Of a stretch of DNA of 64,000 nt, positions 10,282 through 21,100 are shown piece by piece. Every line of letters starts with the position of its first letter. The stretch's first letter is position 1. Source of the DNA: Straminergon stramineum (taxonomy: Eukaryota; Streptophyta; Bryopsida; Hypnales; Calliergonaceae). Location: the NCBI GenBank assembly GCA_963920665.1, contig OY987263.1, forward strand, positions 37,808,547 through 37,872,546, in the 5' to 3' direction. Below the pieces are notes generated by a model. That model ran no database searches and was not told where the DNA came from. It saw nothing but the letters and a program-made list of their open reading frames with translations. The position numbers and the translations under genes are program-made.

Positions 10282-11678
10282 TGTAAGAGATATTTTTATT
10301 ATTCTTACTAAAACAAACCCAAAACTAGGATTTGAACACTAGGAGGTAATTTAATCCCTATCGGAATGAATGTAATTCTACTGAGCCTACCCAATTGCAA
10401 GATAGAAAATTTATAAACTTAATACTCATATTAATAGTTAAAGGTATAGGATTTCTTATCAAAACACAATCGGTTCCAATCTTCTAGCTTCTGCTCCAAT
10501 CCCCGTTGCAATTGATTCTCAAACTCAATTCTTATTCTCGAATTTCTCCACGTTACTACCGTCTTTCTTCACTCTCCCAATTGGATCTTCAATCTTCTTC
10601 ATCACAACTTTCTCCTTGATTTCACACTCCATTGTTATGTTATTCAAGTTTTGACAATATTGACACTTCTTTATTTTCTTCTTACCTTCCTCTTTATCCA
10701 TTTTTATTTTATTTTTATTTGTTTTGTTTTTCTATTTATATTAATTTTTAATTTTTAATTCTCTATTATATATTTATTTTAGAACAGCATCTCTTAATTT
10801 CCCCAATTGGTATCGATACTGTAATCATCCGATTGGGATGGTACACACTGTCACAACAAACCAATCCCACGATTCTCTCGTCTCTACAAACAATTCCAAT
10901 CGGGTTCTTAAATTATTAAAATTCCCAATCAATTACACTGTCACAATTTCCATTAATTTCTCATTGGATTTTCTCCAAATGATTTTCACTCAAAATCTTC
11001 ACTTCCACTCAAACACACAGTTTTATTTTTCCAATTGATTCTGTCCTCATTTCAGATCATTTCTGAATCCAATTGTTCACTCCATCACGTTTTTATTTCA
11101 CCATAAATTCTCACAATTTCTTCCCATTGATATTCTCACATACACAACATACATGCTTAATGTATTTTCTTTTCCTTTCCAATCACACACAATTCCCAAT
11201 CGTTCTCACTCACACACAAATACAATTCAAGGTCACAACACTGTCTCAACTTCTCCAATCGGCTTTACACACATTCACTCATTTGCATTTTACACAATTG
11301 ATTTAAATACACAAGAACACATCACACACACACTCCATCTCACAAACAAATTACACATGGACAATTGTAAACTTTCCACTGTATTCAAAGAAAGACAAAA
11401 TTACAAAATCCCCAATTGTTTTACTTCCGATGGGAAGGAGTCTCCTACTGCACTTGAGGTCAACTCCCCACCGATTGGAAATTCACAGCCTAAGTACCAG
11501 CCACACCACTGTAACTACCGATCGTTCACAACTTCCCAGATCTCCTACTAGCCGAACCCAATCCCAATTGGTAACTACTACTAGTAAGCATCTAAACTGT
11601 ACTACCGCTTGATAAAATGTACTTTTAACCCTTCAAAACCACCAATTGAATAAAATAAAAAATGAAAGTCAGACTACA
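10282..11678. mobile_element. Probable solo LTR (about 1.4 kb) inserted in the PHD finger
   Basis: The segment begins TGTAAGAGATATTT and ends CAGACTACA, so it has the TG...CA termini of LTR retrotransposons. It is flanked by GCCAT (10277-10281) and ACCAT (11679-11683), a 5-bp target duplication with one mismatch. Removing it with one duplication joins two halves of a PHD-finger frame in phase, which fixes both borders independently. The interior is poor in G on the plus strand and carries many CCAATTGG, CCGATTGG and CCAATCGG motifs. There is no coding domain, so either a solo LTR or a non-autonomous element is possible. Confidence 0.75.
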
Positions 11679-11683
11679 ACCAT

Positions 11684-12129
11684 TGCAAGAAATTTTGGCG
11701 GGTCGGTGGGTTTGTCCCAAGTGTGTGTCGAGGGGTGGACAAGCATCTTCATCTTTGTAGGGTTTTCTATTGGATACTTGTTATTTTTTCAGAGAAGGCT
11801 ATTGAATTTGCCAATGTGAAAGAGGCTTTGACACCGACGAAGGGGGCAAGTAAAGGAGTGGTTGTAAACCCACTTACTACACCTAGTATACTCATATGTA
11901 ATGGGTGTTTATTTTCTTTGCTATGCTATGGATATCACCAATGTTTAGTGCTTATGGTGATAGGATGTTTTTTGCATTTCTATCATTGTTGGTAGAGTTT
12001 TACTGTGATTGTGACATTCGTCACAAGTCAAGAGGCATTTTCCTTGTAACCACAATATCCACCATTGGTCAAGAGCTATTGAGTCTTGGTGGAGTTACAT
12101 TGCTAGCCAATTACAGGGCTCACTGTTGA
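11684..12129 (+). pseudogene. Gypsy relic continued: second half of PHD finger and degenerate tail
   Basis: The frame resumes with LAGRWVCPKCVSRGGQA (around 11693-11745). W-x-CP-x-C is the usual last zinc-ligand pair of a PHD finger. Stops follow soon after. The open frames at 11723-11995 and 11905-12129 have no motif that I recognise and probably represent the element's 3' coding end in decayed form. Confidence 0.55.
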
Positions 12130-12389
12130 CTTATGACCTGCTATTTCTCATGTTGGTACAATGTATTTGTGCACAACAATTACAATAATTGACAGATAAT
12201 TTTTATGTTGACATTTAGTCTTTGTAATACTAGTAATATTATGAGAAATTAGTATTGGAGTTTGTAATTAGTATAGAATACACTAAATATTACTTAATAG
12301 TGTAATTGGATGATGAATAAAAAAAGTGGTACAATCTCAATTGTTTCAAATCTACTTCAATCATTGTGAAAGTTTGAACCTAGCTACCT

Positions 12390-12650
12390 AAAACTACACA
12401 AGCCTATCTCCCAACTACTCCTATGACTTGTATATGAAGTAGTCACATGGTACAAAATCACATACAATATGAACCTTTAGAAGGCCCCAAAATTATTTTC
12501 ATTCTCTAATATACTCAAACTTTGCTTGGGATGCTATAGATATTTCTCTCATGAATACTATTAGATTGAATCTTGTAGTTGAACAATTCAACAATACAAC
12601 ATTTAACCTCTAAAATTCCTTGCAACCGCATTGTAGTTTTTGAGGTTTTG
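12390..12650. repeat. Dispersed repeat, related to 20595-20850
   Basis: Both segments run in the same order: CCTATCTCCCAACTACT, a GTGGCACAAAAT/CATGGTACAAAAT block, GATGAACCT/ATGAACCT, AAGGCCCC/GAGGCCCC and ACATTTAACCTCT/ACATTTAACCCTT. They are diverged and without terminal signatures. Family unknown. Confidence 0.55.
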
Positions 12651-12673
12651 ATTAGTTGTTGTGGTTTTACTTT

Positions 12674-14528
12674 CACTAGAAGAAAAATGTATTTGCCACA
12701 ACTAGCTAAAATGCAACTAAGTGTCCTATACAACTATCATATGATTGTAGCCTTCTCTATTTGTAACAAATCCTTACATCATTATTTTGCATTAATAATA
12801 CAATGTTTTAGTTGCAAAGTAATTTTAGAATGAAGTGAATACATTGTTTTAGTTCCAAAGCAGTTATAAGAAGAATTGTAGGGTTGAGTGATTGCAAGAA
12901 ACACTTCACCTTTTGGGCTCAAAAATGCGATTTCTAGCCGTAGGATTGGTAGTACTACAGACTGATATCAATTCTGCATATCACCATGCACCTGCGAATC
13001 TCAACCGTCGATTTGGGGTGCTTGTAGATCTAAACCATTGATTCAGTACTATATAATACTATGAATTACTATAGAATCCATTGGGAGCAAAAAATAGCAA
13101 AAAAGGGGTCTATGGACCTTTTCATTTTTAGTAATTCAAAAAAAATTGAAAAAAATTCCCATAAGAAAATCTTTTTTGTAGACAAGCTAGCTCTCACATT
13201 GCACCAAAAATTTCTTCAAGGAAATTTTCTCTTGCCTGAAAAATGCACGAGACAATGGTCACTTTGGCCCCATGTAGACACCTCATACAAAGGTGTTTTG
13301 CAAAAAACTCTATGTCTATCATTAGAATGTAAATACACCTCCAACTTCTCCAATTTGTGTCTTCCAGTTCACATTTTGGGGTTCAACATTGGACCAAAAA
13401 ACCCTAAAATGGTCAAGGTATACACCCAATCAGGGGCACCTTAAAAATAGTAAATTCAATTTTTTTTAAAACAAAAAATTAGAGAATGTATAAAACTTTT
13501 ATGTGTACCTTCATTCAAAATTTCAAGACAAATATACTTACGATGCAAAAGTTATGACCAAAAAAACACATATCTAAGGGCAAGGGGACAAAAAATAGGA
13601 CAAGTGTTTCTTGCAATCACCCAATTATGAGAGTTGTAATAGTGTTCAATTAGAATAAATGTGGATTATTTTCCATATAATATTCATCACAGTTGTCAAT
13701 GTGGACAAGTCTACGCTCTATGGAATCCACTATGTCTATCTATAGTACCAAAAACTACTAGTGAATGACTACGATTGTAAAATGACGATAATTGTTTCCT
13801 AGTCATTTCCTAGTTATTTCCTAGTTGTATCATAGTCATTTTGTAGTCAATTTTTTGTTGTTTCTAAAGTCATTTCCCAATTGTCTTATATCAATTGTAC
13901 TGTATCAATTGTTAAGAGTACCATTTGATTGGACATATAAGATTTGTAAGTTGTTGCAGCCAAAGGTAATGAATTCTATTCATAGAATTCTAATATTTTT
14001 TTGTTTTATAGATTTCTACAATTTGTAGATTTTTATATTCTATAAAAATTCTAAAAATATGTAAAATTAATTTTTTTTTAAAACCTATGAAATTTTAAAA
14101 TTTCCTAAAACAGTGAAATCTATTAAATGTTAGTATTCAGATTTTTTTAATTTAAAAAAAAATTAAACCTAAAATCCACAAATCTTTGAGATTAAAATTT
14201 CATAATCTACAAATCTACAAGTCATAGACAAGTCACAAATGAGTCTCAAACAAGTTATACATTAGTTGCAAATGAGTTGCCAACAAGTTGCACAACTCAT
14301 CAATTGAGTGATTGACCTTACGTGGCACCAAATACCACATAAGCAACCATGTAAAAAAAGTTCATTGATAAAGTTCCAAATAGTTTGTTATCACTTGTGA
14401 CTACAATCTTTCATATGACTTGTCCACTACGACTGAAGGCTCCAAATTAGCACCAGTTGCAAAATGTCCTATGCAACTCAAAACCAATTGCTTATTGCAG
14501 TTGCAAAAAAACTCATTTTCTTCTATTA
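12674..14528 (+). mobile_element. CACTA-like non-autonomous element, copy B
   Basis: The left end is CACTAGAAGAAAAATGTATT, matching copy A at 923. The interior shows the same landmarks in the same order: GTCCTATACAACTAT, TTTAGTTGCAAAG, TTTCCTAGTCATTTCCTAG, TCTTATATCAATTGT and GGACATATAAGA. The right end TTTTCTTCTATTAC is a decayed partner. It is longer than copy A because an unrelated inverted-repeat element of about 740 bases sits inside it at 12881-13622. No transposase is present. Confidence 0.6.
12881..13622. mobile_element. Inverted-repeat element nested in CACTA-like copy B
   Basis: Its ends share GTGATTGCAAGAAACACTT in opposite orientation (12888-12906 and about 13600-13618), extended outward by TTGA/TTGG. 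Possible flanking AATTGTAG and AATTATGAG would suggest a target duplication of 8-9 bases, but they are imperfect, so the superfamily (hAT-like or Mutator-like) is open. The 127-codon frame at 13061-13444 inside it has no transposase motif. Confidence 0.6.
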
Positions 14529-14849
14529 CTTATACATGCAATTTATATTTTTGGATGCACATTTTTTATGCAAATCCAAAAACATAATTTGATTACACAT
14601 GCATGTTTTGAATGCATTTTCTATAAATTTGTAAGTGATTTGATTTCAAAAATTCCATTCTTGTAATTATTGAAGGACTTGTGAGCAATTGCCATATGAG
14701 GAATTGGGGATCTTCTTCATTGAGGGTAATGGCTTGAAAAATCATGTTTTAGACCATAAAATTTTTGTTTTGGAACTTCTTCTCAATTTATTTCTTATCA
14801 TCATTTTTTGTTGTTACAATGCAACACTTCATTGTTTTATTTCTTGTCT

Positions 14850-15260
14850 TTTTATAAATTTAGAAAGGAAAATTTCAAAATTTATTCTAAATTCGATTAC
14901 AAGCAAAAGACTATCATTTTTTCAGTAAAATTTTTCAGGAATGGATTTCAAATGAGGTTCTCTTCATATAGTGATTTTTTTTTAAAATTATGTTTTTAAC
15001 ATCTATGACCTCATTTTGGCAAATCCAGTTTTGAACTAGAGTCAATGCAATTTGGAGTGGTCAACCACTTGACATACTTCCACATTGGTAATTTTAGAAA
15101 AATATGTACATTAGTAACACCAAATCCAACATTCCGATAGGACAACAACTTGATAAGGTATCTCCACAAATTAAAATAACTTTCATCCAAATAGTAAGAA
15201 ACAAGAAACTTCAGTTTCAATTTGTTCATCGTCCAAAAAAAAGACATGGGAGCACTTAGG
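14850..15260. repeat. Dispersed repeat, related to 62990-63360
   Basis: Shared blocks in the same order include TATAAATTT, GAAAATTTCAAAATT, GATTACAA, ACTATCATTTTTT, ACAACTTGATAAGGTATCTC and AACTTTCATCCAA. The two copies are diverged but collinear over about 400 bases. No terminal repeats were seen. Confidence 0.6.
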
Positions 15261-15500
15261 GGATAAATTACAACAGGGTTAAATTCTACCAATTTCCACA
15301 ACTGACTAGTTCTGTACTCTTACTAGTAACTACTGTAAGAGGATAAATCAGTGTAGCTTTATGCTAGAGATTGAGAAATTGACGTGAGCGTGGCACACTC
15401 CAGAACCATACTCTCGAAAAGACTACTGTCCGCAACTGAAGGTCACGAAGGTGAAACATTCATCCAAATTCCCAAATCATTCATCCAAACCGGAGCCCTC

Positions 15501-15521
15501 CTCTCTCTCTCTCTCTCTCTC
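15501..15521 (+). promoter_or_regulatory. CT microsatellite in the leader of the complex I gene
   Basis: An uninterrupted (CT)10 tract lies about 80 bases before the start codon of the complex I 51-kDa gene. CT-rich tracts near transcription starts are common in plant promoters and leaders. A regulatory role here is inference. Confidence 0.5.
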
Positions 15522-15603
15522 TTCGTCACCGCGCTTTGGCTTCTCCTTCATTCCCTGTCCACTCTGCTTTTGTACAGTATTTGTGTTTTCTGGTGTTGCA
15601 GCA

Positions 15604-18190
15604 ATGGCCGCAGCTCGCGGACTGTCCCGCACGGCGTTGCGAGGGCTAATAAGAACTCCTCCTCCATCATGTATCCGCGCGATGAGCGAGAAGGCGACCT
15701 CCGGTCCCCAAGCCTCCTCTCCCCCTCCCCCTCCTCCTCCCACTGAAAAGACGCACTTCGGCAACCTCACGGACGCCGACCGCATCTTCACCAACCTCTA
15801 CGGCATCCACGACCCCTTCCTCACGGGCGCCAAGAAGCGCGGGGACTGGCACCGCACGAAGGATCTGGTGCTTAAGGGGACGGACTGGATCGTGAACGAG
15901 ATGAAGAAGTCGGGGTTACGAGGACGGGGAGGAGCGGGCTTTCCATCTGGGTTGAAGTGGTCGTTCATGCCGAAAGTGTCGGATGGACGCCCTTCGTATT
16001 TGGTGGTGAATGCGGATGAGAGTGAGCCGGGGACGTGTAAGGATCGGGAGATCATGAGGCATGACCCGCACAAGCTGCTGGAGGGGTGCTTGATTGCAGG
16101 GGTGGGCATGCGGGCGAGGGCGGCGTACATTTATATAAGGGGGGAGTATGTCAATGAGAGGCTGAATTTGGAGAGAGCGCTGCGGGAATGTTACAAGGAA
16201 GGTAAATTCGGGGGGGATTTGGATTTGCTGTTCCGCTCGCGCTTGGAACCCTAATTTGAGGTTTGATCTTCCGGGGTGGACGTTAGGTGGAAGCACTGCT
16301 GATGTGGTGAATGTTGTGAGCGGTGAATTCGATGAGTTGTAGTAGAGTTTTGAGGAATTATAATTTGAGAGATTTATGTAATGGTATCTACATTTGGGGA
16401 GAGTTTATCAATGAGAGGTTGGATATGCAAAAGTCCTTCGTGAATGCTGCAAGAAAGGTCAATTCGAGTTGATTAGAGTTTTGGCTCGCAGTCGAAACCC
16501 TAATTTGGAGATATGATCGACTGGTGCTTCGGATGGAAGTACTGCTGATGTGATGAATGTGTTCCTGGCAGTGATTTCGGGGGTTTCAGCGTCTTTCAGT
16601 TGTAGAAAATGAAGTATGAACCCCTAAACGATGGAGAAGCCCAAATTGAGCTCTGCACTGATTCTGGTGATCTAGAATTTGGCCCCATGTGAGCTATATC
16701 TTTCACAATAAGATCAATCGAATTGGTCAATTTCAAACCAGAAATCCTAGGTCTCCTAGGGTTTAGTGATACAGAATCTGCGAGACGGTAGTACGATCGT
16801 CGGGTTGAGATTTTGGGGAACGCAATTAGGGTTTTATTAATCGGCTCCCGATTTGTATGACGTTATCAGGTTTGCTCGGGAAGAACGCGTGTGGATCTGG
16901 GTACGATTTTGACGTGTACGTTCATTACGGAGCCGGTGCATATATCTGCGGCGAAGAGACCGCCCTTCTGGAGAGTCTGGAGGGTAAGCAAGGCAAGCCT
17001 CGTCTGAAACCTCCATTTCCTGCTAATGCCGGTCTTTACGGCTGCCCAACCACTGTGACGAACGTGGAGACCGTCGCTGTGTCGCCGACAATTCTGCGAA
17101 GGGGGCCTGAGTGGTTTGCGAGTTTTGGGAGAAAGAACAACTCAGGGACGAAGCTCTTTTGTGTCTCTGGGCATGTGAACAAGCCGTGCACAGTGGAAGA
17201 GGAAATGAGTATTCCATTGAAGGAGCTTATTGAACGACATTGTGGAGGCGTGAGGGGAGGCTGGGACAATCTCCTGGCTATCATCCCTGGAGGATCGTCT
17301 GTGCCTCTTCTTCCCAAGAACATCTGTGATGATGTGATTATGGATTTTGATGCCTTGAAGGCGGTTCAATCAGGTCAGTTCCCGCTTTAGAACAAACGTC
17401 CTCTGTGGATATTATACTGGTGTAGACGTTAGAGTAACTTCTGTTTGGGCATTTGTGCATATAACTTAAGGATGGGTTTCTGATGTTAACAGCCATTTTT
17501 GGCAAGGATAAACTCATGGAGAATTGCATACGTGCCATTCTTGCTATTCATGAAAGTGATGATCCGTGTTGTTTTAGATCCTTGTCGTAATTGATTAACC
17601 CTCTCGAATGTTTTTGATTGAATTCTAGGTCTTGGTACTGCTGCTGTGATTGTGATGGACAAATCTACTGATGTTGTGGATGCTATTGCTCGCCTGGCCT
17701 ACTTCTACAAACATGAAAGTTGTGGACAGTGCACTCCTTGCCGAGAGGGCTCTCCCTGGTTGTGGACTATGATGGAGAGACTGAAGGTTGGAAATGCAAA
17801 GCTGGAAGAAATCGACATGCTGCAGGTAACTATTCCTTGTGTATTCTGCTATATAAGGAGGAGAATGATTACAGGTTTTTTTATTTTCCTCATCGTCACT
17901 GTGAACTGAATCAATGTTAGTGAAATAGTGAATCATGGTACGTCTACCCTGTCCATGTTGAGTTACTGTTTGAAAGAATTAACCTAATGGAATCCTTGGT
18001 GTGGTTTTAAAAAAATAAAACCAAACAGGAAATCACAAAGCAGATTGAGGGTCACACGATTTGTGCATTGGGAGACGCTGCTGCATGGCCTGTGCAAGGC
18101 TTAATCCGACATTTTAGACCGGAGCTCGAACGCCGGATATTGGAGCGAGCGGCACAGGAGAATGAAGGCTTGAGAGTAGCTCATGGTTGA
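15604..18190 (+). CDS. NDUFV1: NADH dehydrogenase [ubiquinone] flavoprotein 1, 51-kDa subunit of mitochondrial complex I
   Basis: This subunit binds FMN and NADH and passes electrons to iron-sulfur cluster N3 at the matrix tip of complex I. Four exons join in phase: 15604-16201, 16870-17373, 17629-17825 and 18029-18190, giving 486 residues, the usual length for plant orthologues. Residues 1-28 are a basic, serine-containing mitochondrial presequence. [10 protein letters not shown] (107-116) and [13 protein letters not shown] (137-149) form the nucleotide and flavin site, [15 protein letters not shown] lies near 220-234, and the 4Fe-4S cysteines are C399, C402, C405 (SCGQCTPC) and C445. The start at 15604 is chosen because the frame upstream has no ATG and the peptide there looks like a leader. 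All introns are GT-AG. A decayed copy of the end of exon 1 lies inside intron 1. Identity is certain from near-continuous conservation. Confidence 0.97.
16388..16563 (+). pseudogene. Decayed duplicate of the exon 1/intron 1 junction inside intron 1 of the complex I gene
   Basis: This stretch repeats 16126-16316, covering the last 25 or so codons of exon 1, the splice donor and about 110 bases of intron. Read in frame it gives [17 protein letters not shown], against [17 protein letters not shown] in the exon; after a one-base deletion the frame gives RECCKK against RECYKE. The donor AAAG/GTCAAT is kept as GT. Downstream landmarks such as GAAACCCTAATTTG and GGAAGTACTGCTGATGTG also align. The amino-acid changes are mostly conservative. 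The copy lacks a visible acceptor of its own and is probably not used. Confidence 0.85.
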
Positions 18191-21100
18191 GGGGTTCAAA
18201 TTTTTGGAGGAGCACCAAGTGGCCAAGGAAAAGTCAGTTATGGTCCTCACGGAATTGCTGCGCGGAGAATGTTCATTGTCAACAAACTCCCATCATACTG
18301 GTGATCTTTCTGGTTTGTTTACTAGTCTTCTGTACTGGCTATTGGTCAGTCATTCACAGCAATATATTGACGTAGCCATTCAAATGAGAACCCGTGATAT
18401 GGTGCTCACAGCAGGGGACATTAGTCGGTCTTGGTCATCGGCATCATAGGAAATGATAAGAACTGTAATTCAGTATTGCCTCTGGGGTGTGTTGATTCTA
18501 ACCCCATTGGTTGTGTAAACGTTTATGGGAACTGAAAGAAATAACTCCATTTCTCCTAGGAATTGGCGTGTCGAATCCCAAATGGGTAGATATTGACCAA
18601 GAGGACGTAGACTGCGTATGCACCTGTTTAGGTGTTTGATTTTAGGTCATTTACCAATTACACTTTTGAACCTCCTGAATATTTGTATTTGGTTCTAAGT
18701 AACGCATTCTTTGGTATGTGGGAATTTTCTTTCCTTCGCTTACAATACTATTTGACCACTTCCATAATGAGAATTATGTGAAGGTTCAGTATCTCTATTT
18801 TTAGCACTGAATTTACGAAGCACACTCAAAAGAATCTCGCGAAGCCTCTATGGTGGTGTCGAGAGTGTGATTGTATGATGAAGACTTTGTTCTGAGCCTC
18901 CACATTGTTCAGCTTTTACGATTGTTGATGCGGAATTTCTTCAAAAATCATGGTAATTTGAAATCCTCACGTACAAGTTTGAAAGTTTTATGACTTACTG
19001 GTGGAAGACATGTGGTTTTATCTATGAAAAATAAAATAGAATGATTATCACTCACATTTAGGTGCAATATAGAGGGAAACATTGGGAATGGATATTGTGG
19101 AAGATTACATGGTCATAGGCTTCTTTCTAGGGATAATTACCACTCATGATTCAATATGATTCAATATGGAAAATTCTACATTTTGACTCTTTGGATTGAC
19201 ATTTCGGTGTTTCTACAGAATGTGAAAGGATTTTTGAGAGTCTCCAATTCATTGTAAAAGGATATGAAGTGGTTATCTCATGTTGAGAAGTTGTTTGCAA
19301 AAGAATGAACCAATTAGTGTTGTTAGGCCCATATCTCATATTCGTACTATAAACATTTTTACAAAGTCACTTGCATAAAATTGGTCATATTTCTTGCTAC
19401 ATCAATTAATCTATTTTACAAATAGTATGACTAGTAAATCAATGTTGCATGCACTAATAGGACAAGTCACAATAGTCTTTCTATAAACTATTGAGTTTTC
19501 TATCTATTATTGGAAAGACCACCAGAAATTCATTTTCACAAGGAATTAACTCGTAAATGTTCTACAAGACTAACTTGGCCCTTGGAAATGTATGTAATCT
19601 CAATTGCACCAAATCAACCCCTAAAAGATCCTCTTCCAAAATTAACTCTAAATTGCACTTCTTAACCCTTAAACTCTACGTTGGTGACCTTGGAAATCAA
19701 CCCTTTTGGAACTGTGCGATATCATCTACTTAAATATATATATTCATTGGGAGTCAAACTATTGTAGAAGATCTCTTCTTTGCATCCCTAATTTTGAGGA
19801 TGAATAGTTGCATTTTTGTCCTATACAAGAGAATTCCTTGTCATTTATCGGACAAAAAATGTCCGTTGCATCGTTTATGGGTTAAAGATCAACAAAAGAA
19901 TGTTTCTTTCACTCTCTTTTTTAGAATTTTGATTGTTAGATCTTGTTCATTCCTATCAAGTTAGAAAACTGTCTAAATTTCAGAGAATTTGACCAAATGG
20001 ATTTTGAGATATTTTGGCAATCAAAGTTCAATTTTTGAGAAAATAGTTCTTTTCTTAATCTATATGACATCGGGGGGATCACATCTCAAAATTTCACAAA
20101 TGAAAGGTTTGAATTTTTTGATCAAATGCAATAATGAATAGTTGAGGACATGCATGCCAATTTTCACAAGCATTGGAGCAATAGAAGATTGCTAACAAAA
20201 CCTTGTAATTAATGGAGGTACACTAGGAAAACAAAGAATTCTACTTGACCAAGCCCATCAACTACTTGCTCTTACCAATCAACCCTTGCATTCTTGTACA
20301 ATGCATGGAAAAAAAACATTCCTATTTTGCACCCATGTGAGTCTTCTATTTGTTATTGCTTTTAGATTTTTGACATCATTGGTCTCTCAATTGTTGGGAA
20401 TTGTTCAATGCTCTCACCTCAAAATAACTAAAATGTGCTACATATTCATTGTAGAGAAGGCAAATACTCCTTGGATATAAGGTATTTGCTCCCTTAACCA
20501 TAAAAAGGAATAATTGTGAATCCTTAGAGGTTGGATATAGTAATGGAATGATGATGTCCCTTAGTCAATCACTATGGACCTCGCTATTCCACCCTACATG
20601 TACCTATCTCCCAACTACTTCCAACTCTTGTTGTAACATGTGGCACAAAATTACTTACAAGATGAACCTAATTGAGGCCCCTTATATTGTATCTATTCTT
20701 TGATTCACACTTAAACTTCCGTAGCCTGCTACCAATTGTATCATTTAAAATTCCATAGAGAATATGAATGCCCTTAATCTAATAGTGAAACCATTAATTT
20801 CACCAATATGACATTTAACCCTTGAAAGCATATAGGACCATTTTCTAATCACTAATCCTCTTTGATGGAGTGTCTGAATGGATTACTTTAATTTGAAATT
20901 TCTCCCATGTAGTTTAACAAATTGACTTTCTATAGCCAAAAGAAACTTTTGATTTGGACAAAAAATCCATGTATGCTGATTTTTCAAACTCGAACACATA
21001 CTCAATGTAGGAGTTGAGGCAACCAATTGTAAATTGAGGTTAGATGCTAGCAAAAATTTATTTTTGCTAGTCATCTTAAAGGATAAATTAAAATTTTTAG

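Noticed and set aside
10838..11612. Four plus-strand open frames of 60-132 codons
   Set aside because: They lie inside the probable solo LTR, whose plus strand is poor in G, so TAG and TGA stops are rare. Overlapping frames and no motifs.
15477..16296. Antisense open frames opposite exon 1 of the complex I gene
   Set aside because: Shadows of a GC-rich exon; the sense strand encodes a conserved protein over the same bases.
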